From: Aplidium turbinatum
Lineage: Eukaryota > Chordata > Ascidiacea > Aplousobranchia > Polyclinidae
Reading direction: 5' to 3'
Assembly: GCA_918807975.1 (NCBI GenBank)
Contig: OU964935.1
Coordinates: 4,861,823-4,925,822, forward strand
Length of the DNA: 64,000 bases
Shown here in pieces: positions 50,215 through 60,332 of the stretch; position 1 is the stretch's first letter, and every line of letters starts with the position of its first letter. The notes beneath the pieces are model-generated. The model saw only the letters and a list, made by a program, of their open reading frames with translations. It had not been told where the DNA came from and made no database searches. The translations under genes were made by a program, and so were the position numbers.

Positions 50215-50352
50215 CTGGGCTGTGGAGTCGGGCGAAAAATATACTACTGACTCAGACTCCTTGGTTTATAGCTGGCCGACTCCGACTCCGGACACGCCAA
50301 GATCCATCGGACTCCAACTCTGCGACTCCACGACTCCGACTCCACAGCCCTG
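50215..50352. mobile_element. hAT-type MITE rich in GACTCC repeats
   Basis: 138 bp with ends CTGGGCTGTGGAGTCGG and, inverted, CAGGGCTGTGGAGTCGG, and a perfect 8-bp duplication GTTGCCAG (50207-50214 and 50353-50360). The interior is largely GACTCC/GAGTC repeats. Confidence 0.9.
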
Positions 50353-51070
50353 GTTGCCAGGTCTGACTTATTTACTTTTTTATTGCTCAACAATAACAAC
50401 ACAGATAACAAGAACAAAGAGATGACAATACAGATATTGCACTCATCACTCATCCGCTCATCAGCAAGATGCAGGCAAATTCGAGTTCTCTATCTATCTA
50501 TGTGGTTCCATTTCAGTTGGTGTTTTTTTTTGAGGTCTCAGACTTTATTACCACAGAGAACTCGCACCATCAGGCTAAAGCAGGTCGTTAGTTTCTATAT
50601 TGTGAAAGTAAACAGCGATCATGCTGCAAAAAGCGAAACTCAATCTATTGTACTTTTTAGACTGCTCACAATTTGCTCTCTAGCGTAGTGTAGTGTCCAG
50701 ATTTGTAAACGTTACACCACAGCACTAACTTTGACAGAGAGGTCCAGGAGGTACATTTACACCCGGGCCCTAGATAATTTAGGGGCTCGAAGCCTTTAAA
50801 AGGAGCCCGGGAATTAAAAGAAACCAGTGGGTATTCTTTGGCTATTGTGCGATATTCTTAGACGTGCCTTAATTTGGGACCCGAGGCTCTCATCGGTACC
50901 GACCCCGAAATATCCTCTCAACAGGCCTGCACCGCAGTATAGAATTCCTATCCATTCCTGCAGTGTGCTGCCATCTGTTTTGTTGCTTTATTTGAATTAA
51001 TTTTACTCTGTCAAATTAAACGTGTTATGCACTTTTTTGATTCACGTATTGTGTTTAAGTTGGGTGTGAG

Positions 51071-51331
51071 CAGGCCCGGATTTAGGTTGAGAGCAGAGGG
51101 TGCAGTTGCCCCGGGCCCCTCTTTTAAAAGTACTCCGACGTGGAAAAATGCGATTTTGTTAATATTTTCTCTTAGCCTTTGAAGTTTCTGCAAAATGCTT
51201 CCTTCTTCTTTCAAGGTTAATTTTTAGTCACAAGGTGGCGACTGAGCTTGGCGTAAAGGCAAAACTTTTTTGCACGGTGGCCCCCCGATCTAAAAGTGCC
51301 CCGGACCCCCCATCAGTTAAATCCATCCCTG
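51071..51331. mobile_element. hAT-type MITE
   Basis: 261 bp. Ends CAGGCCCGGATTTAGG and, inverted, CAGGGATGGATTTAACTG. Flanking 8-mers GGTGTGAG / GATGTGAG match at seven of eight positions. Non-coding. Confidence 0.75.
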
Positions 51332-51422
51332 GATGTGAGTATATTAAATGTGGTTGGTGTAGTTTGGCCGTTTTTAGTTGTCGTTCCCAGGCAGCAAAAT
51401 CCGTCATTTTTACATTCATTCA

Positions 51423-51437
51423 ACATCTGCAGACATT
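51423..51437. repeat. Left 15-bp flanking direct repeat of the hammerhead array
   Basis: ACATCTGCAGACATT, repeated exactly at 53357-53371. Up to four of the right-hand bases could belong to the array unit, so the duplication is 11 to 15 bp. Confidence 0.75.
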
Positions 51438-51606
51438 TGTGAAGAGAGGGGCGTTCTTCCCGGCTATCAGCACAAGGCTGAGCACTCGCTAGTACAGCGA
51501 GCAGCTGCGATTCGCTAACCATAACGGTGTAGCTTTCACGCAAGCCATTCAGACTTTCCAATCAACGATATGTTTCTCGGCAGCCGATTTGTAGCAAGAA
51601 TTGACA

Positions 51607-51654
51607 GCGATAGACACCGTGTTTCGCCCATGAGGCTGGGCTCGTCAGTATCGC
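51607..51654 (-). ncRNA. Type I hammerhead ribozyme, copy 1
   Basis: On the minus strand: stem I GCGATA, core CTGACGA, stem II GCCCA-GCCTCA-TGGGC, GAAA, short stem III CA-CGG-TG, cleavage triplet GTC, then TATCGC closing stem I exactly. All invariant core positions are kept. Stem III has only two or three pairs. Confidence 0.93.
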
Positions 51655-51940
51655 ACCACTAATTCCTGCCACAATGATATTCGACCACCGCTTTACCAGT
51701 CAGTTTAACTCTTATCTTTGTGGAAACAAAGAAAGAGCCAACAAAACCAGCAGGCGCCAGGGCAGAGGACATGTGAAGAGAGGGGCGTTCTTCCCGGCTA
51801 TCAGCACAAGGCTGAGCACTCGCTAGTACAGCGAGCAGCTGCGATTCGCTAACCATCACGGTGTAGCTTCCACGCAAGCCATTCAGACTTTCCAATCAAC
51901 GATATGTTTCTCGGCAGCCGATTTGTAGCAAGAATTGACA

Positions 51941-51988
51941 GCGATAGACACCGTGTTTCGCCCATGAGGCTGGGCTCGTCAGTATCGC
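51941..51988 (-). ncRNA. Type I hammerhead ribozyme, copy 2
   Basis: Identical 48-nt sequence, 334 bp from copy 1, same strand. Confidence 0.93.
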
Positions 51989-52274
51989 ACCACTAATTCC
52001 TGCCACAATGATATTCGACCACCGCTTTACCAGTCAGTTTAACTCTTATCTTTGTGGAAACAAAGAAAGAGCCAACAAAACCAGCAGGCGCCAGGGCAGA
52101 GGACATGTGAAGAGAGGGGCGTTCTTCCCGGCTATCAGCACAAGGCTGAGCACTCGCTAGTACAGCGAGCAGCTGCGATTCGCTAACCATAACGGTGTAG
52201 CTTCCACGCAAGCCATTCAGACTTTCCAATTAACGATATGTTTCTCGGCAGCCGATTTGTAGCAAGAATTGACA

Positions 52275-52322
52275 GCGATAGACACCGTGTTTCGCCCATG
52301 AGGCTGGGCTCGTCAGTATCGC
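52275..52322 (-). ncRNA. Type I hammerhead ribozyme, copy 3
   Basis: Identical 48-nt sequence, 334 bp from copy 2, same strand. Confidence 0.93.
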
Positions 52323-52608
52323 ACCACTAATTCCTGCCACAATGATATTCGACCACCGCTTTACCAGTCAGTTTAACTCTTATCTTTGTGGAAACAAAGA
52401 AAGAGCCAACAAAACCAGCAGGCGCCAGGGCAGAGGACATGTGAAGAGAGGGGCGTTCTTCCCGGCTATCAGCACAAGGCTGAGCACTCGCTAGTACAGC
52501 GAGCAGCTGCGATTCGCTAACCATAACGGTGTAGCTTCCACGCAAGCCATTCAGACTTTCCAATCAACGATATGTTTCTCGGCAGCCGATTTGTAGCAAG
52601 AATTGACA

Positions 52609-52656
52609 GCGATAGACACCGTGTTTCGCCCATGAGGCTGGGCTCGTCAGTATCGC
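52609..52656 (-). ncRNA. Type I hammerhead ribozyme, copy 4
   Basis: Identical 48-nt sequence, 334 bp from copy 3, the last copy before the inversion junction. Confidence 0.93.
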
Positions 52657-52941
52657 ACCACTAATTCCTGCCACAATGATATTCGACCACCGCTTTACCA
52701 GTCAGTTTAACTCTTTCAGTTTAACTCTTATACACCGTTATGGTTAGCGAATCGCAGCTGCTCGCTGTACTAGCGAGTGCTCAGCCTTGTGCTGATAGCC
52801 GGGAAGAACGCCCCTCTCTTCACATGTCCTCTGCCCTGGCGCCTGCTGGTTTTGTTGGCTCTTTCTTTGTTTCCACAAAGATAAGAGTTAAACTGACTGG
52901 TAAAGCGGTGGTCGAATATCATTGTGGCAGGAATTAGTGGT

Positions 52942-52989
52942 GCGATACTGACGAGCCCAGCCTCATGGGCGAAACACGGTGTCTATCGC
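52942..52989 (+). ncRNA. Type I hammerhead ribozyme, copy 5 (plus strand)
   Basis: Same 48 nt on the plus strand, the first copy after the inversion junction. The core reads CTGACGA, GAAA and GTC directly. Confidence 0.93.
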
Positions 52990-53275
52990 TGTCAATTCTT
53001 GCTACAAATCGGCTGCCGAGAAACATATCGTTGATTGGAAAGTCTGAATGGCTTGCGTGGAAGCTACACCGTTATGGTTAGCGAATCGCAGCTGCTCGCT
53101 GTACTAGCGAGTGCTCAGCCTTGTGCTGATAGCCGGGAAGAACGCCCCTCTCTTCACATGTCCTCTGCCCTGGCGCCTGCTGGTTTTGTTGGCTCTTTCT
53201 TTGTTTCCACAAAGATAAGAGTTAAACTGACTGGTAAAGCGGTGGTCGAATATCATTGTGGCAGGAATTAGTGGT

Positions 53276-53323
53276 GCGATACTGACGAGCCCAGCCTCAT
53301 GGGCGAAACACGGTGTCTATCGC
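53276..53323 (+). ncRNA. Type I hammerhead ribozyme, copy 6 (plus strand)
   Basis: Identical sequence, 334 bp after copy 5. The array ends about 33 bases further on. Confidence 0.93.
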
Positions 53324-53356
53324 TGTCAATTCTTGCTACAAATCGGCTGCCGAGAA

Positions 53357-53371
53357 ACATCTGCAGACATT
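53357..53371. repeat. Right 15-bp flanking direct repeat of the hammerhead array
   Basis: ACATCTGCAGACATT, the second copy of 51423-51437. Beyond it the interrupted palindromic repeat resumes with GGATCAATGTAA. Confidence 0.75.
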
Positions 53372-54101
53372 GGATCAATGTAATGCTGTTTGGGTTGTCG
53401 CTGAGATGAGTTCGATGCTCCAACGAATGCTTCACTGCTAGAGGTCAAGTTACAAGCTGAGCAATGAGCATACTTCATCATAACACTGGTAGGCTACTGT
53501 CCTGATCCGTCTAAGACTCTAGCGTAAAACAGTGAGAATGAGTTGGAATAAGTTAGTAATTGATACAAAGTAGGGTAGCGTCTAAGAGGCACGGGAGGGC
53601 AAGGCCCCCCCCCCCCCCCCCAGGTCACCTATATTGCGTAATTCATAACGTTCTTGTTTTCAAAACTCGAATCCAATCTAAAGTAAAAGCAACAACACTC
53701 CAAGAATACTTCACTAATGAATTTCTGATTTCACTAACTTTGTTAACAACAAAATATTTACACATGTGTTTGTGACATCATTATAGTCTTCCCGTCATAA
53801 TATTTTAGGTATTTTTTCGTCTTTTTGTTGCTTGTCGAGGTTAGTGAGTTCAAAACTAGGCAAGTTAGCTGTTTTATGACGTATCAAGTTCAATAGTTCA
53901 GGATTATTTAAATTTGAATTTTCGCATACTGTGTAAAAGTTATGTTTGAGAATGGATTTCTGCCGCTTTACAAGACGCGATAGCGCAATGCGCCAGAAGC
54001 CCAACAGTTTCGAATCCAATTCTTGCTCCTTCATTCATTTCGTCAGTATGTTTTTGTGTTGTGCCATTTGTTGCTGAACAGGTTGTGTTTACCTGTTTCA
54101 G

Positions 54102-54152
54102 CCCCCTTGATAAAGTTAGTCGTGCTGACTGACGAAACGTCGGTAATAAAAC
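54102..54152 (+). repeat. Stem-GAAAC motif, hammerhead-like, copy Y
   Basis: Reads TTGATAA, a 7-bp stem (GTTAGTC / GACTGAC), then GAAACGTCGGTAATAAAA. Compared with copy X at 27201-27246 the stem bases differ but still pair. The repeat continues to about 54245 and matches 178-300 inverted. Confidence 0.6.
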
Positions 54153-55078
54153 AAAAAGCTAGGTATGATCCTTAACATTAGAAGGAAACCTAGTAGCCTA
54201 TAGTTACCAGACGAACGCAAGTCACTTTATTTAACAACAAAAAGTCACACAATCATCAACAGGGCAAAAGCTTTGTTGCAAAAAAGGGAAAACACTGCAT
54301 TTATTTTCAAGAAACGTTACGGTAAAGAAAATTTGTCTTTATGTACGAGCATTTTGAACCGTAGCAGCCTATTTACAGTATTCATTCACGTACTATGCCA
54401 AACGCTCCAATCACTCTATGTTTTAAAAATTGACGATCGATGTGTTTTTGAGGATCATTCACCAAGCATGCCTGGCTGGCTTCGCACAACACTGCACGAA
54501 TTTGCTTGGCAATGTAATAGGCTCCTTTGCATATAAGCCTAATTACGTTGGAGTACTAATTGGTTGAGACAAATATCTACCGTTGCTTTAGCTCAAACCT
54601 ATTATCCGAATGCAAGTGTATCCCACCCCAATCCCTGTAAATTGAGTAGCGTTATAGTGCGATTAGCAAGAGTGTAAAATTATGATTTTTTTTGCATTAC
54701 AGTAACGTATGAATGCATCCGTGCGTGCTTTGTTGTTTAATTATTTCTGTTTTTGATAAAATAAGAGCTAGAAAAATATTAATATTTTAGCTACGAAAAA
54801 CTCTGTCCCCTGTGTGGGACGATATTCAACGAGTTGTTTTTTTCCGAAGGTGCAATGTGCAAATGAGATCTACTGACAAGAATGCTCAAAGATGAAACGA
54901 TTATATGAATCTTAACATAGCCTACCTACCATTTCCTTCAAGCCACACAGCAGAAATTGTAATTTCAATAATTAGGCCTATTTTTTTTTAAACTTATTTG
55001 CCGAATGGTGTAGATCTTCACTTTCATCTGTAGTAAACCTTTTTCTTGTATGTGTTCCCGAGGCTCATTTGCTGAATT

Positions 55079-55280
55079 TGCATAGCCGAGTGGTGAGAAC
55101 ACTGGAACGGCAATCGAAAGGGCGCCGGTTCGACATCGCTCAAGAGCATACGGCTGTGTCTGCGGCAGGACACTTAAAGGCATGCCTGAAGGTGGACACG
55201 AAGATTGGCTTCCTTGCCTTCCCGTCCACTTAATCTAAATCTTCAACCACCGGGTGAAAGCCTGGATACGACAAAAAAAA
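55079..55280 (+). mobile_element. tRNA-derived SINE (family C), full length
   Basis: The tRNA-like head contains TAGCCGAGTGG (A box) and GGTTCGACATC (B box), then the body GGCATGCCTGAAGGTGGAC to CCTGGATACGAC and an A tail. A 12-bp target duplication ATTTGCTGAATT flanks it (55067-55078 and 55281-55292). This is the reference copy for the pieces at 6350, 9115 and 43588. Confidence 0.9.
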
Positions 55281-56035
55281 ATTTGCTGAATTGTTTCTGC
55301 GCATGCGTCACCTAATTCGTTAGCACTTTACCTGCCGGAAGGCGCCTTCTCAAAGGTAGAGCTAGTATTGCTTCACTGTTTACTTTCAATCACTTCAGTT
55401 TTTTTTTTGTTTATGCTGTCCGGATGGCTGAGATCTTTTGATGTTATTGTTTGGTGTTTGTAAAGAACTGTTTTTAATTCTTAAAAAAAATAGGCTTCAT
55501 GAAATTTTGAATTTTAGTCTATAAACTATAGATTGCTTTAAGGTTAAATTTTCATGTTATTTTAAATGTTTGTGTTCTGGATTGTTCCAGCCACGCAGCC
55601 GTCAGGTGGTGCAATGATAAATACAAACCATGAACATTGTCATAACAATGGCACAGAATTGATAATGGACAGAGCTGAAAGCCATAGCTATTGTTATGTA
55701 CCTATGATAAACCATTGATTTATGAAAAGGGTCCTAATAATGCGAAGTCTGATGCTGCTCCTGTCAGGGTTCTAAACATGGAGTAAACAACACTGGACTG
55801 AGAGTTTTTTAATTCGATGACATGTGAAATCACTAGAACTCTCCTATACTGGCATCTGAAGGGACCTTTGAAAAAGTGTTACTATAACGAAATGTCATTA
55901 TAGCCGAAGACACTATAGCAGAAGTTACTATAGCCGAATTCTTCTTGTAGTTTAAAAACGAGAATTTGTAATCGATGCCAGTATGGCGAAATGTAGAGTC
56001 CAATTTGACTGTACTGTATATTTTGTTTTCTTGTA

Positions 56036-56994
56036 GGGGAGATGTGGTACCAATGACCAGGTTGGGATCAATGAACAATGCCTTTTTCTTTTTTGTGTGT
56101 GAGGGATACGCTTGGTCACTGTCACGTGGTTTTGCGGTCTGGTCCACGTGTAGATATGAGTTACTTTGCAAGTTGGTCGACAATTAGTAGGAGAAAAAAA
56201 TCCACTAACTCTAGTTTTGTGTTGCAAAAGTAGAATTTAGAGGTGCCAGGAAAAGTTTTCTTACTCTCTGACTGTAAGTTAAAAAACCTTCTTAGTGTGT
56301 TGGGTAGATAACATTAGAATGATAGTTTCTTATAGGAATTGAAAAGGAATAAACTTTATCAGGTACAGCTACAGACTTCATTTTATGTAACATGGCTGAC
56401 AAGGGGACCAATGAACAGGCTTCGGGGTGGGACCATTGACGATAACGATTTTGAAGTATCTTTCTACAAGAAAGTAAAAAATGGATTCAAGTTGCCCGAA
56501 ACAGAAGACCTGGCATCCGTTTCGAATGAAGACGTTCTTACTGTGTTGCCTAATCCCTCTTCGTGTTCCAACACTAAGAGACTGGCCAACGCTATGAGGT
56601 TCCCCGTGGACCTGCTAAAATTCAATACGAAATGAACAGTTTGTTTGTCCAAATAAGAACAGTTGCTTGTACCTTATTATGTTTTAATTTGTTAATTGTA
56701 AAATCTCAATGTTTGATGTTAACTTGCGTAGGTATGACGTTGGCTTGTATTTGTTCATAGGTCCCCACCTCTTTGTTCATTGATCCCACTAGGGTGGGGA
56801 CCAATGAACATTTGTTTGTTTTTTCAAATATATTATTTTAATGACTAAAAAATGGAAAATAAAAATTTCTTTCTTGATTAAAAATAAATTCATCATATAA
56901 CACTTCGTTCGTGAAATAAGCAAAGTGCTCTTGGCGTTTTTTCAGTTTTAACAAGGATCAGAAAAATGGGTGTTCATTGGTACCACATCTCCCC
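56036..56994. mobile_element. TA-flanked DNA transposon (IS630/Tc1/pogo-like), non-autonomous
   Basis: 959 bp with terminal inverted repeats GGGGAGATGTGGTACCAATG at both ends, flanked by TA on each side. The motif GGGACCAATGAACA and its inverse recur several times inside (about 56060, 56403, 56770, 56800), likely binding sites. TA flanks point to the IS630/Tc1/mariner/pogo group. It holds one open frame but no transposase core. Confidence 0.82.
56339..56635 (+). pseudogene. C-terminal tail domain of a transposon protein
   Basis: A 98-codon frame inside the TA element. The reading GGTIDDNDFEVSFYKK, then FKLPETEDLASVSNEDVL and TVLPNPSS, ending FPVDLLKFNTK resembles the tail domain found after transposase-like proteins of invertebrate DNA elements (pattern recognition, not proven). 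The start codon may not be genuine. Probably the last coding piece left after internal deletion. Confidence 0.5.
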
Positions 56995-59880
56995 TACTGC
57001 GTTTCATAATGTTTTTCTGTTTTGTTGTTGATACATTGCAGTATGCTTAGGTTAGAAATTCTCGGAAACACTTATTTCTGCCGTTCATGACACTTGCTAC
57101 AAATAACCCTTCATTCGATCAGAGTGAACGCAACACGTAGCAGCACAAAAACAAACAAATAATTTTATGCGTAGACCGATAACGGAGGTGGAAAACCTCA
57201 GAAGAAAAACATGATGTTCTTGTTCGCCTTCATGAAAGATCAAATCTAATAGAAAAACGTCCACTTATATTTTTAGTTAACCACTTAAAAAGCTGCACAA
57301 ACAAAAGTGTTATTTTGCGCATTCAGAACGTTTTGTCTGCACGCCTTTTTTCGTGCACTGTTAAATGTGTCATGTTATCCTCGTGATATCTTATTAATCC
57401 TTGAAGCTGAGTCAAATCATTTGGTTTAGCCATTGACCAAACGCTTTCACACAAACAACGGAGTTTCGCTTTCTTTCATTATGGTATAATATGTTTGTGG
57501 CTTTGTGTTAGACATGAGAAATTGTTCTAAATCAGCTTCTGCACTGATGTAGATATTCATATTATGGGGAGTCTACAAACAAAATAAAAATATTTAATAA
57601 TAATAACAAACTGGCTTTTAGCCTATATTCGGTTTTTGTTTTATAGTTTATTTGATTATTTCAATGCTTTTCAAACTTTTTTTTTCCCTGGAACACTGCA
57701 GGGCTATTGAGCTTAACAATGAACTCTCGGTACATTAAAATGGTCAAGTAAACATAAACGTCTCTTCATCTAAAACTGCTTTTACTGACATTTTTGATAC
57801 TAAACAACATTAAACAGAACAACATTTTGACTAATATAATTTTGTTTTGGTCACTTGTTAGGCATTTTAGCAGCAATTTTATCTAGATCCACACTTTGTA
57901 TGTATCCAAACTCATCAAATTAAAATTGAATTGAGGTAAAAAATTTGTTTAAAATTTAAGTTAGCCTACTATTTCAAAAAAAAATTATTCAAAATCACAG
58001 AAGGATTTCAATAATTTGTATCTTGAAAGTTTGTATAGCTTAGTGTGGTTGTATCCTTTCAGCAGGCTGGAGCTTTGAAAATTTTACTTGAGGTGTCCCC
58101 ACCTGCACAGATAACATTATCACTTCATAACCTATTTCGATTCACATTGAAATTTATTAATTCAATTATTGTTAATTAACTAGGCTATTTGAGTGACCAC
58201 TATTTACTTCGAAATGTTGCATCATTTTATTAGTTTTTGTGAGACATAAAAAAAACTTTTCACTCCCTTATTCCCAAAGTATGCTTGCCCAATATCGCCG
58301 GGATAAACAAATTGCGGTTGAGCGAGCGAAGCCAGCGAAAAAACTTTTTACAAAATTATTTGAAACTACAAGCCGACAAACGCTACACGAACTAAGGATG
58401 AGTGGGCCCCTAGTTAGAGGTAGGCCCCCAGTTGGGGCTTTGGAAAGCAGCAGCCTAAAATCGGCTTTGCATGATTTAATCAGCTATTGATTATTATCAA
58501 GCTTCTGTAGTATTTTTTTAAACAGTCAAAAAACATTAGACTGACTAAAATGAGTGGGCCCCTAATCATCCATGACCCCCCGGCCGGGGGGGTACCGAGA
58601 GCGATTAACACGCCCTGGTGATGATGTTCACACACGTTTTAATGCCAAGATGATTTTAGACTAATCCTAACCATTTTTATCAACAACGTCTCTTTGAACT
58701 AGTGCGTGTGGGGTGTGCTATGAATATGCCGTTGCGGTTTGCTTTCTGTGGTTTGATATCAGTATTTTGCGCACGTTTTGGCTTTTTCTTTTACACCTCG
58801 TGAGATATATTTCTCGTCTAACGTTTTATTGCATCTGCTTGTCATTCTTCCTGTCTGCTGGTGTGGAATGCGGTTCAGTTTTACAAGCTTTGCTGGTAGT
58901 TTTAGTGTGGCAAAATTTCTGTCACTGTTAATGGGCATTCAGATTTTTTTGAGAAGGTTTTATGAAAAGCCAAAAATAATCAAATTGTGCAGGCTGTATA
59001 TCCAGTGTATGTACCTATGTATGTATTGTTTCAGAGAATTACATTAAAAAGATCGTAAACTGTGCAGTGTTATACAGCACAGCTTCAAATGTTTGTGGTA
59101 GGCCTACTAAAAGATGTATAAGATTCATAAAAAGGCTCATTACAATGAGACCTTATCTTTTCATTCCTGACACTTGGAATCTAGTATGGGACTACTTTTT
59201 ACCTTTTTAGTATGATTAAACCTAAAAACGAACCGGAGCATACCAACCAAAAGCAGTGATATAAATTGGCTGAAAAAGTGTCATAGCTGGCATATTAATT
59301 TCGAGGTTTTTATCCGTAGAAATAATTTCATCGATCAAAGCAAATTTACCAAAGCAGGAAAGCTAAACTGCATGAGAAATATCCAAATTCTCATTCGTAA
59401 ATTGCTAGAATGATAAATAAATATATCTTTCAAACACCAACGGAAGACAAAGCGAAAATGTTAAACGAAGACATCATTGGGCGTTGCTACAATGACTTAC
59501 CAAGCCCCAAAAAAGGAGGCTATAATCCTTTACTGACTACTCAGTGAGTTTCTGAAACTCCAATTTAATTTCACATCTTGATAAGCAATTGAAAACGCCT
59601 CCAGGCCGAGATATCATCAACGTTACGGTTTAAACTGTCAAACTCATTCAGAATGATTTTCAACTGTCTGCAGATGGTCAGAGTTTTATAGAAAGCCACG
59701 TTTTCATTTCTTGGTATTGAAGATTAGACAGATTTGTTACATCCGAAAGCTATTCTCTGACTGAATGCAAAAACAGCTTCTTGAAAGGCAGCGTTTATAT
59801 ACAGATAGCATTGGCAAAAGTTTAATAAATTAAAATTAGCATTAACAAGTGAATACTACGATACGATAATACGATACTAC

Positions 59881-59944
59881 ATCGTTTCTAGCACTAGTTG
59901 CAACGTTCATCTGATGAATGTTGCAACTAGTGCTAGAAACGATA
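59881..59944. repeat. Near-perfect 64-nt palindrome (31-bp arms, 2-nt spacer)
   Basis: Left arm ATCGTTTCTAGCACTAGTTG followed by CAACGTTCATC; the right arm is its inverse with one change that would still pair as G-U in RNA. The spacer is TG. No target duplication is evident. Could be a solo palindromic repeat, a cruciform or a foldback transcript. Confidence 0.9.
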
Positions 59945-59999
59945 ATTGTCCTGATAAACATCCAAGCTTTTCAGTATTCTGATACACATCAATAATTTT

Positions 60000-60145
60000 T
60001 TATTCAGGATATTTAATAAGATTATTGTATTTGAAGTTCTGTATGCAACTCTCAAAAGTAATGTCACCTGCAGTAATGCCCCATGTATCTCCATCTCCCG
60101 CCTTTATGGATCTATCACCGTTCACATCTGCATATTCCAACGGAA
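60000..60145 (-). CDS. Candidate 3'-terminal exon of an unknown gene
   Basis: Minus-strand acceptor TTCCCAAG followed by an open reading PLEYADVNGDRS, then GDTWGITAGDITFESCIQ and a stop whose TAA lies in TGAATAAA, so a polyadenylation signal overlaps it. DVNGD resembles a calcium-loop start but a full loop is not present. No upstream exon could be joined. May be spurious. Confidence 0.22.
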
Positions 60146-60306
60146 CTTGGGAAGCGACAACAAACAAGTAGGTCCCCAGGTAGCAAACCAACGTATGCTA
60201 CATTGATTCAACGTTTGCAGACGTCGATTTGCTGTCTAGGTTGTACAGTGAAGATATTATGATCATCTGATGTGTGTCTTTTGTTGTTTCATAATTAATC
60301 AGTAAT

Positions 60307-60332
60307 GTCGCAACAATTTAAGTTGTTGCGAC
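60307..60332. repeat. Short palindrome
   Basis: GTCGCAACAA, six bases, then its exact inverse TTGTTGCGAC. About 100 bases on, ACGGAG and CTCCGT form a second small hairpin and GGCCAGAAGGCCGAAAC a third with the stem-GAAAC look. Confidence 0.7.

Larger units (their letters stand above)
51438..53356. mobile_element. Retrozyme-like tandem array with hammerhead ribozymes
   Basis: Near-identical units of 334 bp. The first part (to about 52730) holds units read on the minus strand; the rest holds the same unit inverted, joined head to head at about 52715-52740, where CAGTTTAACTCTT is repeated. Each unit has one type I hammerhead ribozyme: six in all. No protein is encoded: the 78-codon open frames seen in each unit exist only because the unit is repeated. 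Animal retrozymes are tandem, non-coding, hammerhead-bearing repeats of about this size whose transcripts cut themselves into circles (family knowledge). An exact 11-15 bp direct repeat flanks the array, so it arrived as one insertion, in a CTGCAG-centred palindromic repeat. Confidence 0.9.
53372..56035. other. Non-coding DNA with SINE-like pieces
   Basis: Holds a run of about 18 C (from 53606), a possible tRNA-derived head at 53965-54035 (GATAGCGCAATGCGCC, then GTTTCGAATCC), a stem-GAAAC repeat (54102-54245) and a complete SINE (55079-55280). No gene is supported. Confidence 0.5.

Noticed and set aside
51659-53271. Repeated 78-codon open frames in the 334-bp units
   Set aside because: They recur only because the unit is duplicated. 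The frame crosses the hammerhead-bearing repeat, resembles no protein and has no codon-level signal.
51438-53356. CRISPR array or satellite
   Set aside because: Units are directly adjacent with no unique spacers, the setting is eukaryotic, and the ribozyme plus flanking duplication explain it better than a plain satellite.
54102-54152. Calling this a functional hammerhead ribozyme
   Set aside because: The core order and stem II fit, but no stem III, cleavage triplet or closing stem I could be found.
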